Assembly: GCA_046160675.1 (NCBI GenBank)
Contig: JBJXHH010000012.1
Location: forward strand, 1-28,112
Source: JACMJP01 sp046160675
GTDB lineage: Bacteria > Bacteroidota > Bacteroidia > Chitinophagales > BACL12
Length of the DNA: 28,112 bases
Direction of reading: 5' to 3'
The notes below the pieces were generated by a model. It was given only the letters and a program-made list of their open reading frames with translations, was not told the DNA's origin and did not search any database. How positions within the stretch are numbered: position 1 is the stretch's first letter; each line of letters opens with the position of its first letter. Positions 24,141 through 28,112 of the stretch are shown piece after piece. The translations under genes were made by a program, and so were the position numbers.

Positions 24141-24395
24141 ATGAAAAAGACAATAGTTTTCCTGTTTGTTGGGTGCTTCATGTTGTTGGCTTCAGGTGAT
24201 GTGCAGGCGCAGTGCGCTATGTGTAAAATGAGTGCTGAAGCAGGCATAAAAGCAGGAAACACACAGGCTCTCGGCATCAACCCCGCTATATTGTATTTAG
24301 CTGCTTTTCCATACCTGATTGTTTCTACTATTGCATATTTGTTTTGGAGAAATTACAAAAAGAAGCAGCAGGAGGAAAAAGAATTATCTTCCTGA
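24141..24395 (+). CDS. Small membrane protein with CAMCK motif (oxidase cluster)
   Basis: This 84-residue protein starts with a signal-like segment (MKKTIVFLFVGCFMLLAS), and a cut at AQ would expose the mature N-terminus QCAMCKMSAEAGIKAGN. One transmembrane helix follows (about 48-69), then a charged lysine/glutamate tail on the cytoplasmic side. The two cysteines form CxxCK. Very similar tiny proteins with CAMC(K/R) then end oxidase operons in other Bacteroidota, to my recollection. CxxC suggests metal or thiol chemistry; CxxCK also resembles the unusual heme motif of NrfA but nothing else supports heme binding. It is the last gene of the ACIII-oxidase operon, 9 nt after DUF420, and is probably an assembly or accessory factor. 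I do not recognise a named family. Confidence 0.7.
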   Translation: MKKTIVFLFVGCFMLLASGDVQAQCAMCKMSAEAGIKAGNTQALGINPAILYLAAFPYLIVSTIAYLFWRNYKKKQQEEKELSS

Positions 24396-24436
24396 AAAAC
24401 AAATTTAAGAAAGGGTAGGTTTTACAAAGGAATAAA

Positions 24437-25135
24437 TCAGAGATCTCCGAGCATTGGGCGGATTAGAATTTCTTCTACAACAGTTCTATCTGAAACGTCA
24501 TAAGCATTCCAAATTAGTTTTGCGACATCCGCTGCATCAATATATCTCTCGTCAGGGATTGTTGTGCCTGCCCAACTTGGAGTAAGAGTGGCACCGGGTA
24601 AAACAGCTGTAACTTTTACATGATATTTCTTCAACTCGTGCCGTAGATTTTTTGAAAAACCTAATAACCCGAACTTAGAAATGGCGTAAGAACCTCCAGC
24701 ATCGTAAGCATTTATACTAGCGACAGAGCAAAGGTTAAAGATATACCCTTTCTTATTTAGTATCATCGAAGGAGCTATAATTCTGGTTAGATGATAAGCG
24801 CTGTAAAGGTTTGTTTCAACTAAAGTTTCCAGTGTTCCTTCCGATTCGTCTAACAAGTTACCTGGTAGGAATATGCCTGCATTGTTTATAAGTACATCAA
24901 TCTCCTTTAACTTTTCCAAGCAAAAGTTACCAAACTTTTTCACTTCATCTTTCTTAGAAATATCACACACTTGAGTAAAAATTTTTACAGTGTGCTTTTC
25001 AGAAATAGACGAGGAAATTTCAATGAGATCCTTTTCTGACCGTGCACAAATGGCCAGGTTAAAACCTTTTCCGGCAAAATATTCAGCGCATGCTTTTCCT
25101 ATCCCTTTTGTGCCTCCAGTTATTATGCAGTTCAT
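24437..25135 (-). CDS. Short-chain dehydrogenase/reductase (SDR)
   Basis: This 232-residue classical SDR has a Rossmann fold. The nucleotide-binding motif TGGTKGIG lies at 6-13, followed by an Arg at the end of strand 2 (ICARSEKD), which hints at NADP(H). Other motifs are CDIS (57-60), NNAG (84-87), catalytic S137 in NLCSVAS, Y150-AIS-K154, and PGA after strand 6. It catalyses an NAD(P)-dependent redox step on an unidentified substrate in the cytoplasm. It is convergent with the oxidase operon (41 nt between stops, no hairpin seen) and divergent from priA (43 nt), so it is not part of either unit. Specificity cannot be read from sequence. Confidence 0.88.
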   Translation of the reverse strand: MNCIITGGTKGIGKACAEYFAGKGFNLAICARSEKDLIEISSSISEKHTVKIFTQVCDISKKDEVKKFGNFCLEKLKEIDVLINNAGIFLPGNLLDESEGTLETLVETNLYSAYHLTRIIAPSMILNKKGYIFNLCSVASINAYDAGGSYAISKFGLLGFSKNLRHELKKYHVKVTAVLPGATLTPSWAGTTIPDERYIDAADVAKLIWNAYDVSDRTVVEEILIRPMLGDL

Positions 25136-25178
25136 TATTCTGAATTTTCTGTTAAATTAAATACTTTTACCTGAATCT

Positions 25179-27629
25179 ATGTTTGCAGATGTTATTTTGC
25201 CTTTTGCGCTCGAGAAAAACTATACTTACCAAATTCCTGAGGAGTTGCTACCTGCCATAACTCACGGCACAAGAGTGGAAGTGCCATTTCGGAATAAAAC
25301 TTATACAGGAATAGTAGCAAAACTGCATGATAAGAAACCTGAAGGATATGCAGTGAAACCTATACTCTCCCTGCCCGATCACTTGCAGGTAGTGCATAAA
25401 ATCCAACTGGATTTCTGGCAATGGATGGCTGAATACTATATGTGCAGCATGGGAGATGTGATGAATGCGGCTTTACCTGGACCTTACAAACTCAGCAGTG
25501 AAACCATTCTAGTGTTAGATGACAAGTCAAGGATTGATACTCTCAGTTTGACTGATAAAGAACATTTTGTTGCAGATGCTCTGACTTCAAAAAAAGAATT
25601 GAGCTTGAGGGAGATTCAAAAAATATTGCGGCAGCGTTCAGTCCAGCCTGTAATAAAGAGTTTAATAGAAAAAGGAATTGCGTTAGTAAAAGAGGAGATG
25701 AAAGAAGGCTACAAGCCTAGAGTAGAGAAATATATCACTTTGCATCAGCAATATACCGAAGAAAAGTCTTTGCAAAAATTATTTGATACGCTGGAGAAAA
25801 GCGAAAAAAACTCGAAGCAACTCAATGCATTGATGATATATTACCAGGAAATGCAAGGTGCAGGACGTATGCGAAAAACAACCCTGATGAGGAAGGCAGG
25901 AGTTAGTGCAGCAGTTCTAAAGACAATGGTTAAGAATAAAATTTTTATTGAGTTTAATGAAGAGGTTAGCCGGCTGCTGGGCGGAATAAATGCAGATGCG
26001 CAAAAGTTAGATCTCTCTCCTTCACAATCGATGGCAGTAAAGAATATTGAAAAACAGTTTACCGAAAGAAATGTTGTGCTGCTGCATGGGATAACCGGAA
26101 GTGGAAAAACAGAGATCTACATTGAGTTGATTAAGAAATTTGCTTTAGAAGGAAAACAGGTTTTATACCTGCTTCCTGAAATTGCTTTAACAGCGCAGAT
26201 CATCAATCGCTTAAAAAAACATTTCGGCGAATTTGTAGGAATATATCATTCAAAATTTAATCAGAATGAGCGGATTGAGATCTGGCAAAAAATATTAAAC
26301 AAACAATACAAAATTGTACTCGGCGCAAGGTCAGCACTTTTCCTGCCTTTTCAGCAACTTGGCCTGGTTATTATTGATGAGGAACATGATTATTCATACA
26401 AACAACAAGACCCAAACCCAAGGTATAACGCAAGGGATTCGGCAATTTATCTTGCCCATTTGCACGAGGCAAAAACTTTACTAGGCACAGCTACACCAGC
26501 TATCGAATCTTACTATAATACGCAAACAAAGAAGTACGGATTGGTAAATTTAAATACAAGGTATGCTGATGTTTCTTTGCCTGAAATAGAGGTGATACCG
26601 CTACAGGAAACTTTCAAAAAACATAAATCGAATCAACAGTTTGTTAGCGAAGAGTTGATCTCCTCCATCAATGGTTCTCTACAAAAGAACGAGCAGGTAA
26701 TTATTTTCCAAAATAGGAGAGGTTTTGCTCCCTACATTGTTTGCGAAAGTTGCGGCTGGGTTCCAAATTGTGTGAACTGTGATGTGAAACTTGTGTATCA
26801 TAAATATGCTGACGAACTGCGGTGCCATTATTGTGGGTATAAACACAAAACTTTTCCGGCTTGCCCCGCATGCAACAGCACTCGGATACTAATACAGGGA
26901 ACAGGAACTGAAAAAATTGAAGATGAATTACAATTACTGTTTCCCGAAAAAAAAGTTGCTAGGCTTGACCTTGATGCTGTAAGAGCAAAACACGGGCATG
27001 AAAAAATACTTTCCGAGTTTGAAGAAGGGGTTATTGATATCCTTGTGGGCACACAAATGATCACTAAAGGTCTTGACTTTGATAATGTGAACCTTGTTGG
27101 AATAATCAATGCAGATCAGATATGGAATTTTGCGGATTTCAGAGCGAATGAAAGGGCCTTTCAAATGATAACGCAAGTAAGTGGGAGAGCCGGTAGAAAA
27201 AGCAAAAAGGGGAAGGTTTTAATACAGGCATTACAAACAAAACACCCTGTGCTGCAATATGTAGCAGAAAACAATTACCAGTTGATGTTCGAAAATGAAT
27301 TGATCCAAAGGCAGAATTTTCTTTACCCCCCATTCGTTCGAATAATTCAAGTCATTGTAAAACATAAAGACATGGAACTGGCTGGTAATGCAGCGAATTA
27401 TCTTGTTGCTGAGCTGAGGAAAAAGTTATCTAAAAATGTACTAGGACCTACCATTCCGGCAATTTCTCGTATTAAAAATAAATTTCATTTTGAAATTCTT
27501 GTCAAATTACCGGTTGATGCAGGTAGAATACTGGGCGCTAAGAAATTTATGAAACAGGTTCTGCTAAAATTACCACAGCATGCTGATCTTAAGAGTGCGG
27601 AGGTGGTGATTGACGTTGATCCGTTATAA
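25179..27629 (+). CDS. priA: Primosomal protein N', replication restart helicase PriA
   Basis: PriA binds stalled forks and recombination intermediates and reloads the replicative helicase. The 816-residue protein has an N-terminal DNA-binding part (MFADVILPFALEKNYTYQIP, VPFRNKTYTGIV), a winged-helix region, then the superfamily 2 helicase core. Walker A is GITGSGKT (304-311, K310) and Walker B is DEEH (400-403). Eight cysteines bind two zinc ions: C522/C525, C531/C534, C549/C552 and C562/C565. Motifs V-VI include GTQMITKGLDFDNV and QVSGRAGR. The C-terminal domain ends with DLKSAEVVIDVDPL, a conserved ending. All hallmarks are intact and the length is in the normal upper range. The Rrf2-type gene follows after 12 nt and may be co-transcribed. 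Confidence 0.95.
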   Translation: MFADVILPFALEKNYTYQIPEELLPAITHGTRVEVPFRNKTYTGIVAKLHDKKPEGYAVKPILSLPDHLQVVHKIQLDFWQWMAEYYMCSMGDVMNAALPGPYKLSSETILVLDDKSRIDTLSLTDKEHFVADALTSKKELSLREIQKILRQRSVQPVIKSLIEKGIALVKEEMKEGYKPRVEKYITLHQQYTEEKSLQKLFDTLEKSEKNSKQLNALMIYYQEMQGAGRMRKTTLMRKAGVSAAVLKTMVKNKIFIEFNEEVSRLLGGINADAQKLDLSPSQSMAVKNIEKQFTERNVVLLHGITGSGKTEIYIELIKKFALEGKQVLYLLPEIALTAQIINRLKKHFGEFVGIYHSKFNQNERIEIWQKILNKQYKIVLGARSALFLPFQQLGLVIIDEEHDYSYKQQDPNPRYNARDSAIYLAHLHEAKTLLGTATPAIESYYNTQTKKYGLVNLNTRYADVSLPEIEVIPLQETFKKHKSNQQFVSEELISSINGSLQKNEQVIIFQNRRGFAPYIVCESCGWVPNCVNCDVKLVYHKYADELRCHYCGYKHKTFPACPACNSTRILIQGTGTEKIEDELQLLFPEKKVARLDLDAVRAKHGHEKILSEFEEGVIDILVGTQMITKGLDFDNVNLVGIINADQIWNFADFRANERAFQMITQVSGRAGRKSKKGKVLIQALQTKHPVLQYVAENNYQLMFENELIQRQNFLYPPFVRIIQVIVKHKDMELAGNAANYLVAELRKKLSKNVLGPTIPAISRIKNKFHFEILVKLPVDAGRILGAKKFMKQVLLKLPQHADLKSAEVVIDVDPL

Positions 27630-27641
27630 ATTTGCAAATTC

Positions 27642-28082
27642 ATGTTAAGTAAAAAAGCAAAATACGGGTTGAAGGCTATGTTTTACCTTGCCAGGAATTA
27701 CGGGAAAGGCCCAGTGCTTATTGCCACCTTGGCTGGTGAAGAGAATGTTCCCAGAAAATTTCTTGAACTTATACTTCTTGACCTCAAGAAACATGGTCTC
27801 TTGTACAGTAAAATGGGGAAGGGTGGCGGTTATGAGTTGAGCAAAGAACCTGGTAAAATCACTATAGGGCAGATAGTCCGAATACTCGACGGCCCGCTTG
27901 CACCATTGGGTTGTGTAAGCAAAACAGCATACCAGAAATGTGAAGAATGCTTAAATGAGAGAACTTGTGAGATAAGGAAAATTATGCAACAAGTGAGGGA
28001 GGCAACTGCGGCTATCCTTGATACTACAAGCCTTGTAGAGGCAAAAACAAGCCAGTTTGAGATTAAGAAGTTAAATAAGTAA
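27642..28082 (+). CDS. Rrf2-family transcriptional regulator, probable Fe-S protein
   Basis: This 146-residue protein begins MLSKKAKYGLKAMFYLARNY, typical of Rrf2 regulators. The winged helix-turn-helix spans about 1-75, with recognition helix around VPRKFLELILLDLKKHGLL and wing SKMGKGGGYELSK. The effector region carries four cysteines, C91, C100, C103 and C109 (spacing x8, x2, x5), suitable for binding an iron-sulfur cluster. IscR and NsrR use three. To my recollection this Cys pattern (PLxCVSKTAYxKCxxC) is widespread in Bacteroidota Rrf2 proteins, some near sulfur-assimilation genes, so sensing of iron-sulfur or cysteine status is plausible. The cognate operon is probably beyond the right edge or elsewhere. 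It begins 12 nt after priA. The last 30 nt of the window hold nothing recognisable. Confidence 0.88.
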   Translation: MLSKKAKYGLKAMFYLARNYGKGPVLIATLAGEENVPRKFLELILLDLKKHGLLYSKMGKGGGYELSKEPGKITIGQIVRILDGPLAPLGCVSKTAYQKCEECLNERTCEIRKIMQQVREATAAILDTTSLVEAKTSQFEIKKLNK

Positions 28083-28112
28083 GGGATACTACTTAAGAGA
28101 GGGGAAAAAAAG

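Overview
The window looks like chromosomal DNA from a member of the Bacteroidota, probably in or near the Chitinophagales/Sphingobacteriales. The evidence is an AT-rich sequence with few Shine-Dalgarno sites, one clean Bacteroidota-type promoter (TTTG, 23 nt, TAnnTTTG), a TonB receptor paired with a DUF4249 lipoprotein, and above all an alternative complex III (ACIII) operon joined to an aa3-type cytochrome c oxidase. No tRNA, rRNA, CRISPR array, insertion sequence or phage gene was seen.

Layout: (1) Positions 1-7542 are all on the minus strand. They hold a DUF1003 membrane protein cut by the window edge, a small outer-membrane beta-barrel protein, an AraC-type regulator with a degenerate HMA-like N-terminus, a SIMPL-domain exported protein, a DUF4249 lipoprotein with its TonB-dependent receptor, and a repeat-containing lipoprotein. 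Two hairpin/T-tract structures punctuate this strand. (2) Positions 7824-24395 are an uninterrupted 16-gene plus-strand block with gaps of 82 nt or less, several of them overlaps. The order is actA-actB-actC-actD-actE-actF, coxB, coxA, cyoE, two COX3-family genes, a COX4-like gene, a degenerate SCO-like gene, SCO, DUF420 and an 84-residue CxxCK protein. (3) Positions 24437-28082 hold a minus-strand short-chain dehydrogenase, then priA and an Rrf2-type regulator on the plus strand.

How the genes work together: ACIII (ActA-F) oxidises menaquinol and passes electrons through Fe-S clusters and c-type hemes. The oxidase (CoxA, CoxB, COX3-like and COX4-like subunits) takes them at CuA and reduces oxygen. 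CyoE makes heme O, the SCO protein probably metallates CuA, and the DUF420 protein is a likely assembly factor. No soluble cytochrome c gene and no heme A synthase (ctaA) lies in the window. The first absence fits direct transfer within an ACIII-oxidase supercomplex; the second means heme A synthesis must be encoded elsewhere.

The core system is known, so I do not claim a new one. The least ordinary points are: a SCO paralogue whose copper ligands C/C/H read C/R/C, immediately upstream of an intact SCO; a long charged, probably coiled-coil insertion in CoxB; His-rich segments in three membrane subunits (ActC, ActF, CoxA); an ActA with six heme motifs; a tiny membrane protein with a CAMCK motif; and a terminator-like hairpin directly abutting the TonB receptor start codon.
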